A stretch of 11,320 nucleotides of DNA, taken from contig JAQTTI010000027.1 in assembly GCA_028710845.1 (NCBI GenBank), positions 1 to 11,320 on the forward strand, in the 5' to 3' direction. The notes beneath the pieces were generated by a model. It was not told the origin of the DNA. It was given only the letters and a program-made list of their open reading frames with translations, and ran no database searches. Position 1 is the first letter of the stretch. Every line of letters starts with the position of its first letter. Positions 1 to 5,636 of the stretch are shown here, in pieces. The DNA is from Candidatus Omnitrophota bacterium. Its GTDB lineage: Bacteria > Omnitrophota > Gorgyraeia > Gygaellales > Profunditerraquicolaceae. A program made the position numbers and the translations under genes.

Positions 1-217
1 CTATATCGGAAATATAACCAGCTATTAAATCATTAGGGTTATTCCAGTTGAATACTTCAGTGAGCCTTCGGTTGTTTTCTGCTTCGATCATTGGGTTATA
101 TATAATAACTAAAACCTTCGGCTCAATTACATTAGTATCCGCTACTGCTTTGGCAAAAACGGTCCCTATGGCTAAAATTATTAAAAAACCAATTGTGATT
201 ATTCTAAAGTTTTTCAT
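1..217 (-). CDS. Secreted protein of unknown function, N-terminal part only
   Basis: Seventy-two codons read from an ATG at 217 and then leave the window, so the C-terminus is missing. Residues 1-26 look like a signal peptide: Lys2 and Arg5, a hydrophobic core (IITIGFLIILAIGTVFA), and small residues A-K-A or A-V-A suited to signal peptidase I. The mature part starts with a short beta-strand-like stretch (KVLVIIYNP) and contains NWNNPNDL. I do not recognise the family. The start lies only 17 nt after the 3' end of tRNA-Ser(CGA), with no clear Shine-Dalgarno and no terminator between them, so it may be the distal gene of the tRNA/serS unit. A stop codon six codons upstream limits the start to this ATG or a TTG three codons before it. 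Export is a fair inference; function is not inferable. Confidence 0.65.
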   Translation of the reverse strand, partial: MKNFRIITIGFLIILAIGTVFAKAVADTNVIEPKVLVIIYNPMIEAENNRRLTEVFNWNNPNDLIAGYISDI

Positions 218-234
218 TTGTCGCAAAATTAAAA

Positions 235-322
235 CGGAGAGTGGAGGATTCGAACCTCCGGTCGTCTTACGACGACAACGGTTTTCGAGACCGCCGCATT
301 CAACCAGCTCTGCCAACTCTCC
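235..322 (-). tRNA. tRNA-Ser (anticodon CGA)
   Basis: The minus strand folds as a class II tRNA. The acceptor GGAGAGT pairs with ACTCTCC and is followed by discriminator G. The anticodon loop CTCGAAA gives CGA, which reads UCG. The long variable arm (GTCGTC, GTAA, GACGAC) is typical of tRNA-Ser, and the T arm is GGAGG-TTCGAAT-CCTCC. No CCA is encoded, so CCA must be added after transcription. Its 5' end is 6 nt from the tRNA-Ser(UGA) gene, and the two share almost the same anticodon arm, suggesting tandem duplication followed by an anticodon change. Confidence 0.97.
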
Positions 323-328
323 AGATTT

Positions 329-415
329 CGGTGGGGCAGAGATTCGAACTCTGGGTGGACTTACGCCCACAACGGTTTTCAAGACCGCCGCATTAGACCA
401 CTCTGCCACCCCACC
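329..415 (-). tRNA. tRNA-Ser (anticodon UGA)
   Basis: The minus strand folds as a class II tRNA. The acceptor GGTGGGG pairs with CCCCACC, with discriminator G. The anticodon loop CTTGAAA gives UGA, which reads UCA and, by wobble, other UCN codons. The variable arm is GTGGGC, GTAA, GTCCAC with one G-U pair, and the T arm is CAGAG-TTCGAAT-CTCTG. CCA is not encoded. The gene starts 6 nt after the stop codon of the preceding membrane-protein gene, so it is probably released by RNase P from a transcript that also carries serS, whose product charges it. Confidence 0.97.
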
Positions 416-421
416 CAAAAA

Positions 422-1132
422 CTAAAACATGAACAATTGTTTAAAACAAGCGTAAAATATACCTTTGGCTATATTAAAGGAGGTACTGCAGAAATTAACG
501 AATGAAAATCCATTAAAAATGAGGCTAAAGCCGAAAGCAAGCAACACAATATTTAATATAAAAATAAAAGAAAATCCGAAGATATAATTCGCCTTTAAAA
601 AATCCCCCTTTTTAGAACGGATGGTCTTTGCCGAAAACACAAGATGCAAAACCGTACTAAAACCAATCAAAAAAAGCGTATATTCGGTCAGCAGCCTGGA
701 TTTGATCCCTAAGGACAACAATCCAAAGATAATAAAGAACAGGATTGTATATATCGGCAGTAAAAATGGGGCAACATTGATCATCGGCTTAAAAAAACTA
801 AAAACTATTTCTAAAAGCTTATGCCCCTTGCTATAAATCAGCGATGGTTCAAAAATAAAAAGATAAATTATAAGAAAAGTAAATACCCCATTCCAAAAAA
901 TACGTTGCAACCCGGTGTCTATTCCGGCAAATTCATTTGAGAAAGAAACGGCCGATGAATAAACAAAGGGAAGGATAATAACCGCCAGGATAATTTTGAT
1001 CAGGCCAAAAAGCTTGCTGGATAGGCCGGAAATTTTACTGGAAAAGTCTCCACTAAGCCCGCCAAAATCAGCAGAACCCGGATCTTCCTTGCCTTTTAAC
1101 GGAAATTTTTCAGCATATTGTTTCTTGGCCAT
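422..1132 (-). CDS. Multi-pass inner-membrane protein of unknown function
   Basis: The product is 236 aa. A polar, Lys/Gly/Ser-rich N-terminus of about 40 residues (MAKKQYAEKF onward) is followed by five or six hydrophobic segments at about 41-63, 79-99, 117-141, 148-168, 183-205 and possibly 206-232. The even spacing and absence of charged motifs are reminiscent of YIP1-like small membrane proteins, but I cannot assign a family. The start overlaps the last 23 nt of serS in another frame and has no clear Shine-Dalgarno, which suggests translational coupling. The stop lies 6 nt before tRNA-Ser(UGA). It is therefore embedded between the synthetase and its tRNAs. That position does not prove a tRNA role. 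Phe, Ile and Leu are very frequent, as expected for a membrane protein. Confidence 0.85.
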   Translation of the reverse strand: MAKKQYAEKFPLKGKEDPGSADFGGLSGDFSSKISGLSSKLFGLIKIILAVIILPFVYSSAVSFSNEFAGIDTGLQRIFWNGVFTFLIIYLFIFEPSLIYSKGHKLLEIVFSFFKPMINVAPFLLPIYTILFFIIFGLLSLGIKSRLLTEYTLFLIGFSTVLHLVFSAKTIRSKKGDFLKANYIFGFSFIFILNIVLLAFGFSLIFNGFSFVNFCSTSFNIAKGIFYACFKQLFMF

Positions 1133-2378
1133 TTAAATATGGCTGCAGTATTTTGGGAATTAATACTGAGCCATCCTCCTGTTGATAATTTTCTAATATA
1201 GCTACCACTACCCTGGCTAAAGCCAACCCTGAGCCGTTTAAAGTGTGAATAAATTCGACCTTCTTCCCTTCTTTACGGCGAAGCCTTATATTTGCCCTGC
1301 GGGCCTGGAAGCTTTCAAAATTACTACAGCTTGAAACTTCCAGCCATTTATCTGAACCGGCGGCATAAGCCTCGAGATCGTAACATTTACTGGCCGCAAA
1401 ACTTATATCCTGGGTGCTGAGCATAACCACCCGGTAAGGCAGCTCTAAAAGCTGCAGAACATCCTCGGCATTTGCCACCAATTTTTCAAGTTCGTTAAAA
1501 GAATCTTCCGGCCGGCTAAATTTGACCATTTCGACCTTGTCAAATTCATGGACGCGGATAAGCCCGCGCGTATCTTTGCCGTAAGAACCAGCCTCCCTCC
1601 TAAAACAGGCCGTATAAGCGGTGTAATAAATCGGTAACTTTTCCTCTTCCAGTATTTCATCGCGAAAAATATTAGTTACCGGAACTTCCGCCGTAGGTAT
1701 GAGGAAAAGATCGTCGTCTTTTAGTTTATACATGTCCTCTTCCAGTTTCGGCAGTTGTCCGGTGCCTAGCATCGAAGCGCGGTTTACCAGGAAAGGAGGA
1801 AAAATTTCGGTATATCCGTGTTTTGAGGTATGAAGATCGAGCATAAAATTTATCAAGGCCCGCTCGAGTTTAGCTCCCCAGCCCTTAAAAAGAATAAAAT
1901 TAGAACCGGTGATCTTAGTCGCCCGGTTAAAATCTACTATATCTAAATTTTGGCAGATTTCGATGTGGCTTAGAGGCTGAAAGTTAAATTTCTTGGGCTG
2001 GCCCCAGGTCCGTACGATTTTATTGCTGGAGGCATCCCCCACCGGAATCGATGAGTGCGCTACATTGGGGATATTTATAAGAAGTTTATTTAGCTCTGCA
2101 TCTTTATCTTTTATCAAATTTTCCAGCTCGCCGATCCTTTTGGAAATTTCCTTCATCGAGGAAATCTTTTCTTTGGCCTCTTTTTTCTCTTTTAAAAGAA
2201 TACCGATTTCGTCATTAGCTTTATTACGCTTGGAAGCCAGCTTTTCGAATTCGCTTAAATATTTACGGCGTAAATTATCAATTTCAATCAGGCCGCTTAT
2301 ATCGATCTTTAAAGCCCGGTTTTTTATCGATTGCTCTACTAAACCTTTGTTTTCCCTTATGAATTTTATATCTAGCAT
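1110..2378 (-). CDS. serS: Seryl-tRNA synthetase
   Basis: This cytoplasmic class II synthetase charges tRNA-Ser with serine using ATP. At 422 aa it matches the bacterial size (about 430). Residues 28-102 form the long antiparallel coiled-coil arm that grips the variable arm of tRNA-Ser. Motif 1 lies at about 174-198. T229-A230-E231 is the serine-binding TAE loop. Motif 2 (FRREAGSYGKDTRG, 259-272, then HEFDKVE) binds ATP, and motif 3 (NGSGLALARVV, from 381) carries the invariant Arg. The ATG is preceded by AAAGGA, which overlaps the rtcB stop, so translation is probably coupled to rtcB. Both tRNA-Ser genes lie downstream on the same strand, about 700 nt beyond its stop and separated only by the membrane-protein gene. 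Confidence 0.98.
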   Translation of the reverse strand: MLDIKFIRENKGLVEQSIKNRALKIDISGLIEIDNLRRKYLSEFEKLASKRNKANDEIGILLKEKKEAKEKISSMKEISKRIGELENLIKDKDAELNKLLINIPNVAHSSIPVGDASSNKIVRTWGQPKKFNFQPLSHIEICQNLDIVDFNRATKITGSNFILFKGWGAKLERALINFMLDLHTSKHGYTEIFPPFLVNRASMLGTGQLPKLEEDMYKLKDDDLFLIPTAEVPVTNIFRDEILEEEKLPIYYTAYTACFRREAGSYGKDTRGLIRVHEFDKVEMVKFSRPEDSFNELEKLVANAEDVLQLLELPYRVVMLSTQDISFAASKCYDLEAYAAGSDKWLEVSSCSNFESFQARRANIRLRRKEGKKVEFIHTLNGSGLALARVVVAILENYQQEDGSVLIPKILQPYLNGQETIC

Positions 2379-2379
2379 A

Positions 2380-3837
2380 TTATCCTTTTATTACCCCCAA
2401 AGGCCGCATTCTGCAGACTCTTTTTCCTATCCCCGCGTTATGAACTACATCTACAACATCATTAATATCTTTATATGCCGTGGGCGCCTCTTCGGCCAAA
2501 GTATTACGCCCGGAAGTTTTAACTATTATACCTTTAGAATTTAGTTCTTTCAACAATATATCTGAACGAATGGCTTTTAAAGCGGCTGACCGGGATTTAA
2601 GACGCCCGGCTCCATGGCAGGCGCTGCCGAAAGTTTCCTCCATTGCCTTTTGGGTTCCTACTAAAAGGTAGGAATTCCTGCCCATATCGCCGGGAATTAT
2701 TACGGGCTGGCCGATTGTTTTATACCTTTCAGGAATATCCGGATGCCCGGGCGCAAAAGCCCGGGTGGCCCCTTTTCGATGCACGCAAAGATTTTTTAGT
2801 TTTCCGTTAATTTCATGTTTCTCGATCTTTGCAATATTATGGGCAACATCATAAATTAGGGACATTCCCAGCTTCTGCCATGACAGGCCGAATATCTTTT
2901 CAAATGCCAGGCGGGCTAGATGCATCAGGCATTGGCGATTAGCCCAGGCATAATTTGCCGCACAACGCATAGCCCCTAAATAGGCTTTACCTTCATTTGA
3001 ATTTACCGGAGCACAGGCCAACTGCCGATCCGGGATATTTATATTATATTTGGAAAGCCCTTCTACCATTTTACGGGAGTAATCCTCGCAAATCTGATAT
3101 CCGAATCCCCGGGAACCGGTATGGATCATTACCATTACCTGGCCCAAACTTAAACCAAGAGTATCGCAGGCTTTTGCATCATAGAGTTGATCAATTAATT
3201 GTACCTCTAGAAAATGATTCCCTGATCCCAATGTCCCTGACTGAGCTTTGCCTCTTTTATAAGCCCGTTCTGAGACTGCCTGGGGATCTGCCCCTCTTAT
3301 CTGGCCTCTCTCTTCGGTACAATTAAGATCGTCTTCTGTCCCGAAACCTTTCTCGACTGCCCAGCGGGCGCCTTTGATCAATATCTCTTCCTCTTCTTTC
3401 AAACTAACCCTAATGTTACCCTCCGAGCCTACTCCGGCGGGCACATCGTTAAATAAACGATAAACTAAATTTTCGAGCTTATCCTTAACATCGTCATATT
3501 CCAAATTCGTTTTTACTAACCTTACCCCGCAATTAATATCGAATCCTACTCCCCCTGGAGAGACGACTCCGCCTTCATCGATATCTGTCGCTGCCACTCC
3601 TCCTATCGGAAAACCATAACCCCAATGAATATCGGGCATTGCCAGAGAATTATTTACAATCCCAGGTAAGAATGCAACATTGGCCACCTGTTCAAGCGCC
3701 TTATCCTGGTAGATACTTTCTAGTAATTTTTCGCTGGCATAAACCAAGCCCGGCACACGCATCCCGGGTTTATAGCTTTTGGGGATCCGCCAACGGTAAT
3801 CATCGATTTTTTCTAATTTTATTACCGCTTCAGACAT
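2380..3837 (-). CDS. rtcB: RNA-splicing ligase RtcB (3'-phosphate/5'-OH RNA ligase)
   Basis: RtcB joins RNA 2',3'-cyclic phosphate or 3'-phosphate ends to 5'-OH ends using GTP and Mn2+, in tRNA splicing or RNA repair. The 485 aa length is like the archaeal enzyme (about 481) and longer than E. coli RtcB (about 408). Counting from ATG 3837, the Mn-binding Asp100 and Cys103 lie in GFDINCGV, His208 in GSGNHF, His239 in MIHTGSRG and His333 in DVAHNI. The guanylylated His408 is in CHGAGR. All match the known active-site set. ATG 3837 is preferred over the adjacent upstream TTG because AGAGGT lies 8 nt before it. It overlaps the archease stop by 8 nt, so the ligase and its activator are translationally coupled. 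No RtcR or sigma-54 element is visible in the window. Confidence 0.97.
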   Translation of the reverse strand: MSEAVIKLEKIDDYRWRIPKSYKPGMRVPGLVYASEKLLESIYQDKALEQVANVAFLPGIVNNSLAMPDIHWGYGFPIGGVAATDIDEGGVVSPGGVGFDINCGVRLVKTNLEYDDVKDKLENLVYRLFNDVPAGVGSEGNIRVSLKEEEEILIKGARWAVEKGFGTEDDLNCTEERGQIRGADPQAVSERAYKRGKAQSGTLGSGNHFLEVQLIDQLYDAKACDTLGLSLGQVMVMIHTGSRGFGYQICEDYSRKMVEGLSKYNINIPDRQLACAPVNSNEGKAYLGAMRCAANYAWANRQCLMHLARLAFEKIFGLSWQKLGMSLIYDVAHNIAKIEKHEINGKLKNLCVHRKGATRAFAPGHPDIPERYKTIGQPVIIPGDMGRNSYLLVGTQKAMEETFGSACHGAGRLKSRSAALKAIRSDILLKELNSKGIIVKTSGRNTLAEEAPTAYKDINDVVDVVHNAGIGKRVCRMRPLGVIKG

Positions 3838-4249
3838 CAAAAATTACCTCTGCCTGCCAAGTTGATCCTGATTTTCGGACTTTTAGCTGATGGTAGGTGG
3901 CTGCTTTTATTTCAAAATTGGTTTTATAGTTGCCCAGGCTGGCGCCCACGGCGATTGCATCAATTAGTTGTTCATTAATTTCGTTTATCCTGATATCTTC
4001 AAAAACCAGCCCTTCTGCCTGAGCTACCGATAAAAGTTCATTAAGCCAGTTAACCAAAAGCTCTTCGATATTGGCTGCTTTTTGAGTAATTATTATTTTG
4101 TGTTTTTCAGGATTGATTATTCTTTGTTTTTCGGTAGAGATGGCTGTTAAAGCCAGGCCGGCTTTTTTAAATAGATCTTTCAAGGAGGATGCTTTTACCC
4201 TGATGCCGATGTCGGCGGTATGATCTAATAGTTCGTAGCTTTTAAACAT
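3830..4249 (-). CDS. Archease, activator of RtcB
   Basis: Archease speeds RtcB guanylylation and turnover and broadens its NTP use. The 139-aa length equals the usual family size. The N-terminus has the signature DHTADIGI with the metal-linked Asp, followed by the helical insert with LLVNWLNELL, and the protein ends in IFDV with a conserved C-terminal Asp. The frame stays open upstream to about 4324, but those 25 codons lie inside tRNA-Lys, so ATG 4247-4249 at the conserved N-terminus is the right start. There is no strong Shine-Dalgarno; the start is 17 nt from the tRNA 3' end, so RNase Z cleavage of the tRNA would leave a very short leader. The gene overlaps rtcB, its established functional partner. 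Confidence 0.95.
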   Translation of the reverse strand: MFKSYELLDHTADIGIRVKASSLKDLFKKAGLALTAISTEKQRIINPEKHKIIITQKAANIEELLVNWLNELLSVAQAEGLVFEDIRINEINEQLIDAIAVGASLGNYKTNFEIKAATYHQLKVRKSGSTWQAEVIFDV

Positions 4250-4266
4250 CTTAGGTAGGATATAAT

Positions 4267-4339
4267 TGGGCCATGTAGGAGTCGAACCTACGACCTTGAC
4301 ATTAAGAGTGTCCTGCTCTGCCAATTGAGCTAATGGCCC
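4267..4339 (-). tRNA. tRNA-Lys (anticodon CUU)
   Basis: The minus strand folds with acceptor GGGCCAT paired to ATGGCCC and discriminator A. The D arm is GCTC...GAGC. The anticodon loop CTCTTAA gives CUU, which reads AAG. The T arm is GTAGG-TTCGACT-CCTAC. The anticodon stem has a G27-A43 mismatch at its base. CCA is not encoded. The gene is the first stable RNA after the promoter near 4520, and no terminator separates it from archease, so it probably lies in the 5' untranslated part of the archease-rtcB-serS mRNA. Its first 6 nt belong to the adjoining 61-bp tandem repeat. Confidence 0.96.
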
Positions 4340-4455
4340 TAATTTTTTGTCGAGCCATTAGCGAAATCCCGCTAAGCGGGATGAGACACCACTATGGCCC
4401 TAATTTTTTGTCGAGCCATTAGCGAAATCCCGCGAAGCGGGATGAAACACCACTA
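4334..4455. repeat. Two tandem 61-bp repeats with internal hairpins
   Basis: Copies lie at 4334-4394 and 4395-4455 and match at 59 of 61 positions; the differences are 4373/4434 and 4385/4446. Each copy starts with 6 bp that belong to the tRNA-Lys 5' end, so the repeat boundary lies inside the tRNA gene. Each copy holds a perfect 7-bp stem ATCCCGC/GCGGGAT with a 3-nt loop (4366-4382 and 4427-4443). In copy 2 an outer 8-bp stem GCCATTAG/CTAATGGC (4415-4422 with 4453-4460) encloses it. In copy 1 the outer stem is weakened by a missing A. The repeats lie downstream of the promoter at 4506-4534, so they should be transcribed as part of the tRNA-Lys leader. Confidence 0.9.
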
Positions 4456-4505
4456 ATGGCACCAAGATTTAGGTTCCTAAAGGCTTAGTTTTTCCGCGGA
4501 GTTCA

Positions 4506-4534
4506 ATTATACCTGCTTTCCTTATCCCAGTCAA
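4506..4534 (-). promoter_or_regulatory. Sigma-70-type promoter for the tRNA-Lys/archease/rtcB/serS unit
   Basis: On the minus strand TTGACT (4534-4529) is followed by exactly 17 nt and TATAAT (4511-4506), with transcription expected to start near 4500. This is the best promoter match in the window. Transcription would cross the two 61-bp repeats, reach tRNA-Lys after about 160 nt and continue into archease, rtcB and serS, since no terminator is visible between them. Confidence 0.8.
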
Positions 4535-4570
4535 CTAAGGAATCTCTTTTTGAGCCACCTGCGGGATAAG
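4518..4570. promoter_or_regulatory. Candidate operator dyads over the -35 element
   Basis: Two inverted repeats overlap the promoter. TTCCTTA (4518-4524) and TAAGGAA (4536-4542) are separated by 11 nt, with the -35 hexamer between them. CTTATCCC (4521-4528) and GGGATAAG (4563-4570) are complementary, and their starts are 42 bp apart, close to four helical turns. Either could bind a regulator, and they share bases 4521-4524. No regulator gene is present in the window, so regulation is inferred from symmetry alone. Confidence 0.4.
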
Positions 4571-4662
4571 AGAATCAAGTCAGAAAAAAGCGGAATTTTG
4601 CTATTTAAAAAAGTCATAATAAAGATACGATATAATTAATCTTTTAAAAAAGGAGGCCAGCA

Positions 4663-4785
4663 ATGTCAGACGTATTATTCTTTTGGTTGAGCTGCAACTA
4701 TAATAGAAAGATTAACCTTAAAAAAAATTCTTTAGATAGAGAAATTGACGCTGACTTTAGCCTTCTTTTGAAAAATTGCATATAA
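4663..4785 (+). CDS. Candidate 40-codon small ORF with strong Shine-Dalgarno
   Basis: This is the only plausible plus-strand gene. ATG at 4663 is preceded by a perfect AGGAGG (4651-4656) with a 6-nt spacer, and TATAAT lies at 4631-4636, although no good -35 precedes it. The 40-residue product begins MSDVLFFWLSCNYN, has a Lys/Asn-rich middle and ends in LLLKNCI. It matches nothing I recognise. Against it, its last codons lie in the terminator hairpin of the opposing tRNA-Arg gene, and it has no terminator of its own. It could be a small protein, a decayed gene start, or chance in AT-rich DNA. Confidence 0.35.
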   Translation: MSDVLFFWLSCNYNRKINLKKNSLDREIDADFSLLLKNCI

Positions 4786-4793
4786 CTATGCAA
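4771..4793 (-). terminator. Intrinsic terminator after tRNA-Arg
   Basis: On the minus strand TTGCATA, loop GTTA and TATGCAA form a perfect 7-bp stem followed directly by TTTTT and then C. It begins 16 nt after the 3' end of tRNA-Arg and should end the radical SAM/tRNA-Arg transcript before it reaches the divergent region. The stem is AT-rich, so termination may be moderate. Confidence 0.75.
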
Positions 4794-4808
4794 GAATAAT
4801 ACCGATTA

Positions 4809-4882
4809 TGCGCCTGGCAGGAGTCGAACCTGCAACGCCTAGCTCCGAAGGCTAGCGCTCTATCCAGTTGAGCTACAGGCGC
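4809..4882 (-). tRNA. tRNA-Arg (anticodon UCG)
   Basis: The minus strand gives acceptor GCGCCTG paired with CAGGCGC, discriminator A, and D arm GCTC...GAGC. The anticodon stem CTAGC/GCTAG carries loop CTTCGGA, giving UCG, which reads CGA. The T arm is GCAGG-TTCGACT-CCTGC. CCA is not encoded. It starts 4 nt after the stop codon of the radical SAM gene, so it is almost certainly transcribed with that gene and cut out of its 3' untranslated region. Confidence 0.97.
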
Positions 4883-4886
4883 AATC

Positions 4887-5609
4887 CTAAATTATCTCCG
4901 CTTTTTCTCCCAGAATCTCTTTAATTTTTTCTAACTTAGCTCTCTCGACGGGATAAATATCTTTCTCGGCAGTAGAACGCACCGGAGAATTCAATTGGAT
5001 TTTATCCGGATTAATTTCCTCGATCACTTTCTTTAAACCCATTATGTGCACCAAATCATCGTTTAAACCCGAAACAAGCATTATTTCAAGCCAAATTAGG
5101 CCTTTGAATTCCTTTCTTAAAGCAACCAATCCATGCACAATCTGATCAAGCTTGATTCCTTCATTCGGCCGGTCTATTCTTTTAAATATTCCCGGGTCAA
5201 TTGCATCCAGGGAAGGCACAATTAAATCTACTTTCAAAAGCTCTTTACGCACTAAAGGGTCTCCCAAAAGGGAAGAATTGGTTATAACTGCTATCTTAGA
5301 TGCAGGCACTATCTTCTTTATCGTTTCGATTAATTCCCCGATTCCGGAATGTAAAGTAGGCTCACCCAAACCGGAGAGTGTAATAAATTTTAATTCTTTG
5401 GCTTTCCTGGGATTATCTTCCAGCCAGGATTTTAATTCCGAGATAATTTCTTTAGGGTCTGCATATTCTTTTCTTTCAAAAACAGTTCTACCTACGCTTC
5501 CCCACTGGCAATAAACACAATCTAAGTCGCAGACCTTATCCGGAGAAAGACTGACCCCTAATGAAAGGCCGAGCCGGCGCGATTTAATCGGTCCATATAT
5601 GTATTTCAT
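4887..5609 (-). CDS. Radical SAM protein, COG0731/TYW1-like
   Basis: The product is 240 aa. The cluster motif C27-x3-C31-x2-C34 (CDLDCVYC) binds the 4Fe-4S that cleaves S-adenosylmethionine. GPIKSRRLGLSLGV just before it and TLSGLGEPTLH (the GEP-type SAM-binding strand) are typical of the COG0731 group, related to the tRNA wybutosine enzyme TYW1. Many members run to about 300 aa with an extra C-terminal domain; this one ends after the barrel with KEILGEKAEII, so it may be a short form. Its substrate is unknown, and bacteria are not known to make wybutosine. The start is fixed by AAAGGGG 5 nt upstream. It follows an intrinsic terminator and precedes tRNA-Arg by 4 nt. Confidence 0.88.
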   Translation of the reverse strand: MKYIYGPIKSRRLGLSLGVSLSPDKVCDLDCVYCQWGSVGRTVFERKEYADPKEIISELKSWLEDNPRKAKELKFITLSGLGEPTLHSGIGELIETIKKIVPASKIAVITNSSLLGDPLVRKELLKVDLIVPSLDAIDPGIFKRIDRPNEGIKLDQIVHGLVALRKEFKGLIWLEIMLVSGLNDDLVHIMGLKKVIEEINPDKIQLNSPVRSTAEKDIYPVERAKLEKIKEILGEKAEII

Positions 5610-5615
5610 TAAAAC

Positions 5616-5636
5616 CCCTTTATTAATAATAAAGGG
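5616..5636 (-). promoter_or_regulatory. Hairpin covering the Shine-Dalgarno of the radical SAM gene
   Basis: On the minus strand CCCTTTAT (5636-5629), loop TATTA and ATAAAGGG (5623-5616) form a perfect 8-bp stem. The 3' arm contains most of the AAAGGGG Shine-Dalgarno at 5621-5615. The CCC of the 5' arm is also the end of the terminator stem at 5634-5658, so the two structures exclude each other. Translation could be low unless the upstream hairpin forms. Confidence 0.45.

Noticed and set aside
48..425. A 125-codon open frame on the plus strand.
   Set aside because: It runs antisense through the start of the secreted-protein gene and both tRNA-Ser genes; the region is fully explained by them.
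1993..2544. A 183-codon plus-strand open frame.
   Set aside because: It is antisense to serS and rtcB, both of which have complete catalytic motifs, and it has no supporting start signal.
4250..4324. A 25-codon N-terminal extension of archease.
   Set aside because: It is tRNA-Lys sequence read as protein; the family N-terminus begins at ATG 4249.
4334..4455. A CRISPR array.
   Set aside because: Only two units that are nearly identical over their whole length, with no unique spacers and no cas genes.
4340..4505. A T-box riboswitch in the tRNA-Lys leader.
   Set aside because: No T-box consensus, no stem I features and no downstream terminator/antiterminator pair; only the repeat hairpins are visible.
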